From the NCBI RefSeq assembly GCF_000307105.1, contig NC_018645.1:4784001-4848000 (forward strand): DNA of 64,000 nt, written 5' to 3'. This DNA comes from Desulfobacula toluolica Tol2. GTDB lineage: Bacteria > Desulfobacterota > Desulfobacteria > Desulfobacterales > Desulfobacteraceae. The notes under the pieces are model-generated. The model worked only from the letters and a program-made list of their open reading frames with translations, ran no database searches and had not been told where the DNA came from. Below, one piece after another: positions 18,661 to 26,407 of this stretch (position 1 is its first letter; the number at the start of each line of letters is the position of its first letter). A program made the translations under genes and the position numbers.

Positions 18661-20193
18661 ATGTCAACGGAATCCATCAATCAATGGTTTGAAAACAGCT
18701 TTAAAGCTTTTGCCTGCAACAAAGCTGTTACATTTTTCCGGAATGGAGAAATGGAAACGCAATTGACCTATGATCAATTGCATAATGATATCAATCGGTT
18801 TTCAAATTTTTTATCTGCCAGAGGTCTTAAAAAAGGAGACCGGGTTATTCTGCTGCTTGAAAAATCAGTGATTAATGTTGTGGCCTGTGTTGCCTTGTTA
18901 AAAATTGGCGCTGTGGTTGTTCCCCTGAATCCCGGGTTTAAAAAAAATGAACTCAATTACCTGCTCAAGGATTCAAAAGCTGAAATGGTAATTGCAGGGC
19001 TGGATAAAAAAGAATTGATAGAAGAGATTTATCCTTGTGCTACTTTTTTGCAGATTCCAACTCATTTGCCCTATGAAGACCTTGAATTTTTCAGATCCTG
19101 CCCCCAGTCTTTTTTCAATCCCAAATTGTCACAAAATGATCCTGGTTTGATTATTTACACGTCAGGCACAACCGGAAACCCGAAAGGTGCTGTCTTAAGC
19201 CACGCCAACCTGGTTTGTGATGCCGAAAATGTTATTTCGATCTGGGATATCACTCAAAAAGATGTGGTTTGCCATGCCCTTCCCCTGTTTCATGTACACG
19301 GGCTTTGCTTTGCACTTTTCACAGCCTTGCTGAGCGGTTCCCATGTCATGATGCTGGACGGTTTTACCCCGGAAACGGTCCAGCAAAGATTATCGTCAAA
19401 AAATCCTGATGACACCTGCAGTATATTTATGGCTGTGCCTGCCATGTATACCAGGTTATTGGATTTTGTTGAGGGTAAAAAAAATGATTTTTCCCATATG
19501 CGATTATGGACTTCTGGTTCAGCACCCCTTTTGGAAAAAGAGTTTGATAGAATCACAAGGATATGTGGAAAAAATCCGGTTGAAAGAGAAGGCATGTCGG
19601 AAACCGGGATGAATTTTTCAAACCCGTTAAATGGCAGGAAAAAACCGGGCAGCATTGGTATTCCCCTGCCGGGAGTGACGGTGCGAATCGTTAATCCTGA
19701 AACCTGTGAGGATGTAACGCCAGGTGAAGTAGGTGAAATATGGTTGAAAAGTTTGTCCATCACAAAAGGATACTGGGAAAAGCCGGTTGAAACAGCAGAT
19801 ACATTTCAGGACGGATGGTTTAAGACCGGTGATCTGGGGAAAAAAGATCAGGACGGATATTATTATCTGACAGATCGGATAAAGCATTTGATTATAACCG
19901 GCGGTGAGAATGTTTCCGCCAAAGAAGTTGAAACGGTTATAAATCAGCTGGAAGGGGTTAAGGAAGCTGCTGTTGTGGGAATACCCGATGAAAAATGGGG
20001 TGAAAAAGTTGTGGCTCTTGTTGAAAAATACCCCGGGGTTGAATTGAGCGAATCCAAAATAAAAGCTGTCTGCAAAGAACAGCTGCACAATTTAAAATGT
20101 CCAAAAAAAATTATTTTTTCAGACCATATTCCTAAAAACACCATGGGCAAGGTTTTAAAGGAAAAAGTAAAACAGTTTTTTCATTCTTATTAA
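18661..20193 (+). CDS. AMP-forming acyl-CoA synthetase, malonyl-CoA ligase-like
   Basis: A 510-residue adenylate-forming enzyme that should activate a carboxylic acid to its CoA thioester using ATP. The P-loop-like motif IIYTSGTTGNPKGAVLSHANL lies near residue 162, the A5 motif reads EREGMSETGMNFSNPL, the A7 motif GWFKTGDLGKKDQDGYYYLTDR, and the C-terminal lysine lies in PKNTMGKVLKE. The SETGMNFSNP region resembles malonyl-CoA synthetase (MatB), but usual MatB has GMTET, so the substrate is uncertain (short acid likely). It precedes a 2-oxoacid:ferredoxin oxidoreductase cluster by about 100 bases and may share its transcript. Confidence 0.85.
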   Translation: MSTESINQWFENSFKAFACNKAVTFFRNGEMETQLTYDQLHNDINRFSNFLSARGLKKGDRVILLLEKSVINVVACVALLKIGAVVVPLNPGFKKNELNYLLKDSKAEMVIAGLDKKELIEEIYPCATFLQIPTHLPYEDLEFFRSCPQSFFNPKLSQNDPGLIIYTSGTTGNPKGAVLSHANLVCDAENVISIWDITQKDVVCHALPLFHVHGLCFALFTALLSGSHVMMLDGFTPETVQQRLSSKNPDDTCSIFMAVPAMYTRLLDFVEGKKNDFSHMRLWTSGSAPLLEKEFDRITRICGKNPVEREGMSETGMNFSNPLNGRKKPGSIGIPLPGVTVRIVNPETCEDVTPGEVGEIWLKSLSITKGYWEKPVETADTFQDGWFKTGDLGKKDQDGYYYLTDRIKHLIITGGENVSAKEVETVINQLEGVKEAAVVGIPDEKWGEKVVALVEKYPGVELSESKIKAVCKEQLHNLKCPKKIIFSDHIPKNTMGKVLKEKVKQFFHSY

Positions 20194-20271
20194 AAAGTTT
20201 TGACTTTTTAAGTCATATTAAAGATGATAAGGAAAAATCAGAAAACTTCTTTTACAGGAGCGTAACCTATT

Positions 20272-20307
20272 ATGATAGAGATGCGGTTCCGTGTGCCATA
20301 TGTCTAA
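20272..20307 (+). other. short open frame overlapping the start of the GltD-like gene
   Basis: AGGAG at 20256-20260 precedes an ATG at 20272 that opens an 11-residue frame (MIEMRFRVPYV), which stops inside the next gene's first codons. It may be a leader peptide coupling translation, or the real N-terminus of the downstream protein separated by a single-base frameshift: skipping one base after codon 10 would join it to SKRKQIFYEASQ. Confidence 0.35.
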
Positions 20308-22087
20308 GCGTAAACAAATTTTTTATGAGGCCTCCCAAGTTCCTGACAGGGTTGTTTCTCAAGGTACAATGCTCTGGAACAAGACAGGTGTAAAAAGATA
20401 TATGCGACCGGTTTACCGCCGGTTGACACCGCCCTGTAATAATGCCTGCCCTGCCGGAAATGATATTGAAGGGTTTATTCGGCTTGCAGAGAAAAAAGAT
20501 TTTTTTGGCGCGTTAAAATTAATCAAAGAAGAAAATCCCTTTTCAGGGATTTGCGGCAGGGTTTGTTTTCACTCTTGCGAAAACGCATGTAACAGAGGTA
20601 AATATGACCATTCCGTTGCCATCCATGCTATTGAGAGATTTGTTTCAGATCATGGCATGAAAGATTTTAAGCCTCAAAAACTTTTTTCTTCGTCCGGCAA
20701 GCGGGTGGCTGTTGTCGGTTCAGGGCCTGCCGGTCTTTCCTGTGCTTATCATCTGGCACGGTTTGGACATGCCGTCACAGTATTTGAAAAAAATGATAAA
20801 CCCGGCGGCATCCTCAGATATGGCATACCAGCATACCGGCTTCCCAAGGACATTCTGGATCATGAAATTGCGGATATCGTGGGTCTCGGGGTTGAAATAG
20901 ACTGTAAGACTACCATTGGCAAAGATATTTCGTGGAATAAACTCAATGAATTTGATGCTGTTTTCATTGCCACAGGCTGTTACAAGGAAAAACAAATATT
21001 TGATGTAAAAAAAGGCGTCAAAGGTTTTTTTTCGTCTTTAAGTTATTTGAGAAAAACTGTTAAAAAAGAGCTTAAAAAATCCGGCAGAATAACCGCAGTG
21101 ATCGGGGGAGATAATGCCGCCATAGCTTGTGCAAGAACAGCTCTTCGCTTTGGCAGCAGTGTGACGCTCTTCTATCAAGGTACCCAAGATAAGATGCCGG
21201 CTTTTGAAGAAGATATTTTGGATGCTCAAAAAGAAGGGGTTGAATTTCAATTTCTGGTTCATCCTGTGGATCTTATTGTAAAATGGGGAAAAATAAAAGA
21301 GCTGAAATTGCAAAAAATAACCCTTGGTAATCCGGATAGTACCGGTAGAAAAAGCATGGAACCTGTTCCAGGCTCTGAGTTTTCCTTTAAAACAGACATG
21401 GTAATCACCGCTATGGATAAGACGGCTGATTTTGATCTGATGCCTCAATCATTAAATCCTGATTCATCAAATAATGATTTATTAAAGATCAAAATTGATG
21501 AATTTGGAAGAACATCTCTTGAAAAAATTTTTGCAGGTGGGTGTGCGGCCTCAAATGAATACAATATTGATGAATATAATATTGCCGAAGCCATTGGTTC
21601 GGGAAAATCAACTGCCTGTGCAATTGATGCAAGTTTATCAGGGCAAGATATCAATGAGATTAAGGATCAAATTTGTATCGGCAATACTCAAAGGGTATCG
21701 GCAATAAGATATTGTGCCGTAAAATCAGTAGCAAAACCACAAAACATTTTAAAGAGTGTGGTTTTGTTTGAGGATATCAATACAGCTTATTTTGACCGGA
21801 AAGCAAGATCCGGAGAAGAAAAGCTCAATGTTCAGGAAAGATTGAAAGGTTTTGATGAAGTCTGTAAATCTTTGTCATTGAGTTCAGCTTTGGCTGAAAC
21901 CGAAAGATGTTTTCACTGCGGCGTATGCATGGAATGTGATAATTGTGTAAAATTTTGTCCGGATATGTCCGTGATCAAACGGGAAAAAGCATCAGGATAT
22001 GATATTGACCTTGATTATTGCAAAGGGTGCGGCATTTGCGTCAATGAATGTCCACGATCTGCAATGACCATGGAGAAAGAGATATGA
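20300..22087 (+). CDS. GltD-like NAD(P)/FAD oxidoreductase with C-terminal ferredoxin domain (KorC-like)
   Basis: About 595 residues. The N-terminal domain has cysteines for Fe-S clusters (PPCNNACPAGNDIEGFIRL and GICGRVCFHSCENACNRG), as in GltD. FAD binding is shown by VVGSGPAGLSCAYHLARFG near residue 135, and a second dinucleotide fold by TAVIGGDNAAIACARTALRFG. A C-terminal two-cluster ferredoxin domain carries CGVCMECDNCVKFCP and CKGCGICVNECP. It probably links the ferredoxin-type electrons of the next two subunits to NAD(P). The start is uncertain: ATG 20300, GTG 20291, or a frameshifted start at 20272. The stop overlaps the next ATG. Confidence 0.85.
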   Translation: MSKRKQIFYEASQVPDRVVSQGTMLWNKTGVKRYMRPVYRRLTPPCNNACPAGNDIEGFIRLAEKKDFFGALKLIKEENPFSGICGRVCFHSCENACNRGKYDHSVAIHAIERFVSDHGMKDFKPQKLFSSSGKRVAVVGSGPAGLSCAYHLARFGHAVTVFEKNDKPGGILRYGIPAYRLPKDILDHEIADIVGLGVEIDCKTTIGKDISWNKLNEFDAVFIATGCYKEKQIFDVKKGVKGFFSSLSYLRKTVKKELKKSGRITAVIGGDNAAIACARTALRFGSSVTLFYQGTQDKMPAFEEDILDAQKEGVEFQFLVHPVDLIVKWGKIKELKLQKITLGNPDSTGRKSMEPVPGSEFSFKTDMVITAMDKTADFDLMPQSLNPDSSNNDLLKIKIDEFGRTSLEKIFAGGCAASNEYNIDEYNIAEAIGSGKSTACAIDASLSGQDINEIKDQICIGNTQRVSAIRYCAVKSVAKPQNILKSVVLFEDINTAYFDRKARSGEEKLNVQERLKGFDEVCKSLSLSSALAETERCFHCGVCMECDNCVKFCPDMSVIKREKASGYDIDLDYCKGCGICVNECPRSAMTMEKEI

Positions 22088-23229
22088 AAAGGGTCCTCAC
22101 GGGAAACAATTCAGCCTGCTGGGGCATCCGGCTTTCCAGGGTGAAACTGATTGCAGCCTATCCCATTCCCACCCAGGTTCATATTATGGAAGAATTATCA
22201 ATCATGTGCAAAGACGGCAGCCTTGATGCCCGTTTTTTGCAGTTGGAGTCTGAATCTTCAGCTCTGGCCGCCGTGATTGCCTCCCAGACAACCGGGATCA
22301 GATCATTTATCGCCTGTTCTTTAAACAGCCTGTCACACATGCATGATCTGCTTTACCGGGCCGCAGGTGCAAGGCTACCCATAGTCATGCTCACTGTAAA
22401 AAAGTCCCTGGAATCGGGAGGGCATATAGGGTCAGACCAGGCAGACGCCCTGATCCAGCGGGATACCGGTTGGATACAGATGTATGTTGAGAATAACCAG
22501 GAAGTCCTGGATTCTGTGATCCAGGCCTACAGGATTGCAGAAAAAGTGCATCTCCCGGTTATGATCTGCTATGATGACTTGTTTTCAGGCCATGTCTGTG
22601 AGCCGGTAGATATTCCGGGCCAGGATGAAGCGGATACCTTTTTGCCATCCTATGAGCCTGAATTTTTTCTGGATCCCAAAAATCCGAAATCGTTTTATTC
22701 GCAACTCTTGCCGGATAATTACATGGACATGCTTTATCAACTTCAGACGGCACATGAAAAGGCTCTTGATATAATTGATGAGACAGGAAAATCGTTCAAA
22801 AAAATTTTGGGACGATCCTGCGGAGTTGTTGAAAACATTGAATGCAAAGATGCCCAGATTGTTCTTGTTGTTCACGGAGCTATGACTTGCCCGGCAAGGC
22901 ATATTTTAAAGCAGATGAGAAAAAAAGGACAAAAGATGGGTGTTTTGAAAATAAGAATTTTTCGGCCCTTTCCTGTAACCGCAGTTCAGACAGCACTTAA
23001 AGGCTGTAAAAAAGTCATTGTCATTGATAAAAATTATTCTCTGGGAAAAGGAGGTATTTTTGCCGATGAATTAAAAAGTGCCATATCAGACGTTCCAGAT
23101 GCCCCTCTGGTGTATTCTTATATTGCAGGGCTTAGGGAAAAAAATATTGCATTGGAGGATATCAGGGAGATGATAAATGAAACCATAAGCCGTGATACTC
23201 CTCCAAGACATTCCGTATGGAAAGGTTAA
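22084..23229 (+). CDS. 2-oxoacid:ferredoxin oxidoreductase, alpha subunit (PorA/KorA-like)
   Basis: A 381-residue subunit of the PorA type. It has YPIPTQVHIMEELS (the usual YPITP region), the domain II end with CYDDLFSGHVCEPV, and the C-terminal domain VLKIRIFRPFPVTAV ... VIVIDKNYSLGKGG. ATG 22084 was chosen because GGAG lies just upstream and it overlaps the preceding stop (ATGA); the frame is open further up. With the beta subunit it should oxidise a 2-oxoacid with CoA to acyl-CoA. No separate gamma subunit is seen, which is unusual; the GltD-like protein may carry the ferredoxin subunit. Confidence 0.9.
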   Translation: MKRVLTGNNSACWGIRLSRVKLIAAYPIPTQVHIMEELSIMCKDGSLDARFLQLESESSALAAVIASQTTGIRSFIACSLNSLSHMHDLLYRAAGARLPIVMLTVKKSLESGGHIGSDQADALIQRDTGWIQMYVENNQEVLDSVIQAYRIAEKVHLPVMICYDDLFSGHVCEPVDIPGQDEADTFLPSYEPEFFLDPKNPKSFYSQLLPDNYMDMLYQLQTAHEKALDIIDETGKSFKKILGRSCGVVENIECKDAQIVLVVHGAMTCPARHILKQMRKKGQKMGVLKIRIFRPFPVTAVQTALKGCKKVIVIDKNYSLGKGGIFADELKSAISDVPDAPLVYSYIAGLREKNIALEDIREMINETISRDTPPRHSVWKG

Positions 23230-23234
23230 AAACA

Positions 23235-24131
23235 ATGAAACAAGGATTTGTTCATGGTGAATTAATGATGCCCGGCCATCTGGCCTGCCAAGGATGCGGT
23301 GGCACTCTTGTCATGAAGCATGCACTTGAGGCCATAGGCCCCAATATGGTTCTTGTCATACCGGCCTGCTGCTGGACTGTTATTCCCGGAAATTTTCCGT
23401 CTTCCGCCTTGAATGTTGCTGTTCTGCACACAGCGCCTGCAACATCCGGTGCTGCTGCATCCGGTATCAGGGCTGCTCTTGACGTAAAAGGCATGCATGA
23501 TACAAAAATTCTTGTTTTTGCAGGAGATGGCGAAACCTTTGATAACGGCCTTCAGTCCCTTTCAGGAGCTGCGGAAAGAAATGAGGATATTATTTATATC
23601 TGCTATGACACTGGGGCATGTCTGAACATTGTGGTTCAAAGATCTTTGGCCACATTTCAAAATGTTTGTGAAACAACATCTTCTTTATCTCAACCAAAGT
23701 CCAAAAACAAAAAAAATATGATCCGAATAATGTCAGGTCATAAAATACCTTATTGCGCCACTGCTAATATTGCGTTCCCGGATGATCTGTACCGGAAAGT
23801 CAAAAATGCTGCAGACATAAAAGGCACATGTTTTATCCATGTTCTTTCTGCCTGCCCTTCCGGGTGGAAAATACCGCCTGAAAAAGCCGTTGAAATATCA
23901 CGGCTTGCCACCTGCTCAAAAGCATTTCCCCTTTATGAAGTTTTTAACGGTGAAGAATATAGGATCACCATGGAACCGGATGAAGTTTTAGTGGAAGATT
24001 ATCTGCAACCACAAGGACGGTTCAGACATCTGAAAGAAACAGATTTGGACATAATTCAGGAAAGAGTGGATTATGAGTGGAAAATCCTGCTTCAAAGATC
24101 CATGATAGAGCCGTTTCGAATAAATTTTTGA
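23235..24131 (+). CDS. 2-oxoacid:ferredoxin oxidoreductase, beta (TPP-binding) subunit
   Basis: A 298-residue PorB/KorB-like subunit. It has the cluster cysteines CQGCGGTL and VIPACCWT, and the TPP motif FAGDGETFDNGLQSLSGAAERN; the tail includes CPSGWKIPPEKAVEISRLA, typical of PorB. ATG 23235 has AAAGG at suitable distance; an ATG at 23217 overlapping the alpha subunit is possible. It ends the three-gene cluster. The substrate (pyruvate, 2-oxoisovalerate or 2-oxoglutarate) cannot be decided, but a second PFOR at 13438 makes a non-pyruvate 2-oxoacid plausible. Confidence 0.92.
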   Translation: MKQGFVHGELMMPGHLACQGCGGTLVMKHALEAIGPNMVLVIPACCWTVIPGNFPSSALNVAVLHTAPATSGAAASGIRAALDVKGMHDTKILVFAGDGETFDNGLQSLSGAAERNEDIIYICYDTGACLNIVVQRSLATFQNVCETTSSLSQPKSKNKKNMIRIMSGHKIPYCATANIAFPDDLYRKVKNAADIKGTCFIHVLSACPSGWKIPPEKAVEISRLATCSKAFPLYEVFNGEEYRITMEPDEVLVEDYLQPQGRFRHLKETDLDIIQERVDYEWKILLQRSMIEPFRINF

Positions 24132-24285
24132 CCATAAATTCATCATTCATGGTTACATTATTTCCAAAGGACACGGTTTTATGAGCTCCGTTCACAATCA
24201 TATCAATGGTATCAAGTCTGAAATCATAATCAAAAATTGTTTTATATGAAAGAACTTTTAATCTGCTGAAATTAAATACCTTTCA
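24132..24285 (-). pseudogene. coding-like minus-strand fragment without a start
   Basis: The minus strand of this gap reads KVFNFSRLKVLSYKTIFDYD, then a continuation ending in NNVTMNDEFMVKNL, a composition unlike random A/T-rich DNA; the frame stays open into the convergent PorB-like gene until 24022. It follows a TGA at its 5' end. An ATGAAAGG just upstream is one base out of frame with it, so a single-base insertion may have broken the gene. No family recognised. Confidence 0.25.
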
Positions 24286-24471
24286 TTATTTGTTGTGGCA
24301 GAGTGATCTGCCATGTCCGTTAGTAACAATGTGGATAGCTGATGTCAGGATCACGTCATTTTCGACGTTTTGTTTGAAATGTTTGTAAAGCTCAATGGGT
24401 TTGCCTCGATAAAGATAATTTTTAGACGACTTATAAAAATTAAAGATTGTAACTGTCAAATTTCCTTGCAT
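24286..24471 (-). CDS. small hypothetical protein
   Basis: A 61-residue frame starting MQGNLTVTIFNFYKSSKNYL with GAGAGG 7 bases before the ATG. It is basic, soluble and ends NGHGRSLCHNK, where the last codons overlap the hairpin repeat at 24291. No family is recognised. The coding-like fragment downstream could once have belonged to the same transcript. Confidence 0.4.
   Translation of the reverse strand: MQGNLTVTIFNFYKSSKNYLYRGKPIELYKHFKQNVENDVILTSAIHIVTNGHGRSLCHNK
24291..24315. repeat. hairpin repeat, copy 1
   Basis: TGTTGTGGCAGA-GTGA-TCTGCCATG forms a 7-bp hairpin (TGGCAGA/TCTGCCA). The flanks and stem match copy 2 at 34236-34260, but the innermost stem pair differs by a compensatory change (A-T here, G-C there). 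Both copies lie at the 3' end of small minus-strand genes. Confidence 0.55.
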
Positions 24472-24583
24472 AATAAACCTCTCACGTTTATCATATTGAC
24501 GGATTTGAAGCCGTTTTCTTGAGTATTATACATTATGTCAAAAGGCAATATATGGACAATTCAAAGAACAATAAAAATATGTG

Positions 24584-25582
24584 ATGAAAAAAAATAAACT
24601 TCTGCTATATATTCTGTTCGCGGTAGTTTGCGGAATCTGGCTGATATCATTTTCTCATTTCCGGGAAGATTTTTTAGGACAATTTTATTATATGCCGTTT
24701 CTTGGGGTTATTGCAGCTACAATAGCCAACACAACACCGGCTGCAGCGGGAATCGTTTATTTTCCAGTGTTGACCCGATTACAGATAAGTCCTGTAACAG
24801 CCGTTCAGTTCAGCCTGATTATTCAGGCATACGGCATGGGGCTTGGAACCTTTAAATGGTATCTTGTCAATAAAAGACTGTTCATGGCCAATGTTATGCC
24901 GTTATGCCTGTCAGGCGGTATAATTGGCATTATAATCAGCATTGTTTTCATTCCAATTGAGAATCCTGAATTGTTGAGCCTGACATTTAATACCATTAGC
25001 TTTATAGTGACCCAGGTTATATTCTTTTCAATTCTTTTCAGACACACTTACCCCAATTTTACCATTAATTTAAATCTTCTTAACATGGTTGTTTTATTTA
25101 CCTTCTCATTGGTGGGCGGACTTGTTTCCGGTTGGATCGGATTCGGCATTGACACAATGTTTTATTTTCTTTTGACTTTTATTTTTAAAATTAATCCCGC
25201 CATAGCTATTGTCACAAGTATTTCCATTATGGCTGTCGTATCTGTTGCAGGCACGGTACTCAATATCATTTTTAATCAGGTGCCCCTGTCTTTGTGGTAT
25301 TCGGCCGTACCGGGAGTGACAATCGCAGGATTGTTTTTTGCCTCTTATTTTGCCGTTAAAATCGGTGCAAGAAATATTCTTATATTATTTGCTTTTCTTT
25401 TGAGCGTGGATTTTTTCATGGCTTTCTGGACCCAGCAAACCATACCAATGAACCAGACATTTAAACTGATTTTTACTTATATTCTTGTTCTTTATTTGCT
25501 TGTGATACATGTGAAAATATTTAAACAAAGTTATAAAAACATCAATCCGGAAATAGGAAAATTCAAGTCTGATCAAGATTGA
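24584..25582 (+). CDS. TSUP-family permease (TauE/SafE, DUF81)
   Basis: A 332-residue integral membrane protein with about nine hydrophobic segments. The family's duplicated motif is visible around FLGVIAATIANTTPAAAGIVYFPVL and, in the second half, LVGGLVSGWIGFGIDTMFYFLLTF. Such permeases export sulfite, sulfoacetate or other small sulfur-containing or organic anions; the substrate is not known here. It precedes a periplasmic binding protein and its hybrid kinase by about 90 bases. A transporter coupled to a two-component sensor is the natural reading. Confidence 0.88.
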   Translation: MKKNKLLLYILFAVVCGIWLISFSHFREDFLGQFYYMPFLGVIAATIANTTPAAAGIVYFPVLTRLQISPVTAVQFSLIIQAYGMGLGTFKWYLVNKRLFMANVMPLCLSGGIIGIIISIVFIPIENPELLSLTFNTISFIVTQVIFFSILFRHTYPNFTINLNLLNMVVLFTFSLVGGLVSGWIGFGIDTMFYFLLTFIFKINPAIAIVTSISIMAVVSVAGTVLNIIFNQVPLSLWYSAVPGVTIAGLFFASYFAVKIGARNILILFAFLLSVDFFMAFWTQQTIPMNQTFKLIFTYILVLYLLVIHVKIFKQSYKNINPEIGKFKSDQD

Positions 25583-25666
25583 ATTTGCTCTGAATAAAAG
25601 GTTTGATTTATTGCTTAATAAAGAACATTGCCGTGTCAAAATGAAAAAAACAATATGGAAAAAATC

Positions 25667-26407
25667 ATGATGAAGAATCTTCAAAGAGTATTGTTGTCAA
25701 TGGTTTTGTTGTTATTGTTATTAAATTCACCTTGTTTTGGGCAGCAGTCTTTCGGGGATATAAAAACAGTTAAAATATCTGTCATTGAAAACGAACATAT
25801 TCATAATATGGCAAGAAAAACCGTTCGTGCTGTTTATGAAAAGATAGGTATTGAGGTTATATTTTGTGAGTTGCCTGCCAGACGGGCTTTGGAATGGGCC
25901 AATGCCGGAAAAACAGACGGTGACCTGGCTCGAATTGATGGAACTGAAAAAAAATTTACAAATTTGATTAAAATTTTAACTCCGGTAACAACCTTTAAGG
26001 GCGTTGTCTTTACTAAAAAAATAAAAAAGGGCATTCAGTCCTGGAACGACTTGAAAGGATTGAGTGTCGGCATCATTGCCGGAATTCGATATTCTGATAT
26101 CGGTACAAAGGGATTGGACCGCATTCAGGCAAAAGATATGACCCATCTTATGACACTGCTTTTTTTAGACCGCCTTGAGGTTGCAATAGCAGATCTTGAT
26201 TCCGGACAAATTGAAATAAAGAAAAATTTTCCAGAATCAAAAATTCATACTATTGGTCGCCCGCTTGACTCAGCGCCATTATTTCATTTTATTCACAAAA
26301 AAAACAAAGGTCTTGTTCCCAGGTTTGAATCAGCACTTCGGGATATGCTGAAGAGCGGACAGATTGATTTAATTAGAAAAAAAGTACTGCAGGAGGTTTT
26401 GTTTTGA
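25667..26407 (+). CDS. periplasmic substrate-binding protein (SBP family 3-like)
   Basis: About 246 residues with a signal peptide (VLLSMVLLLLLLNSPCFGQ). The remaining protein has the bilobal transport-protein pattern: VKISVIENEHIHNMA, ELPARRALEWANAGKTDGD, LKGLSVGIIAGIRYSD, and a C-terminal basic helix. Several in-frame ATGs lie between 25655 and 25670; the pair at 25667/25670 directly before the hydrophobic core was taken. No ABC permease is present. The stop overlaps the kinase start, so the protein probably feeds ligand occupancy into that sensor. Confidence 0.8.
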   Translation: MMKNLQRVLLSMVLLLLLLNSPCFGQQSFGDIKTVKISVIENEHIHNMARKTVRAVYEKIGIEVIFCELPARRALEWANAGKTDGDLARIDGTEKKFTNLIKILTPVTTFKGVVFTKKIKKGIQSWNDLKGLSVGIIAGIRYSDIGTKGLDRIQAKDMTHLMTLLFLDRLEVAIADLDSGQIEIKKNFPESKIHTIGRPLDSAPLFHFIHKKNKGLVPRFESALRDMLKSGQIDLIRKKVLQEVLF

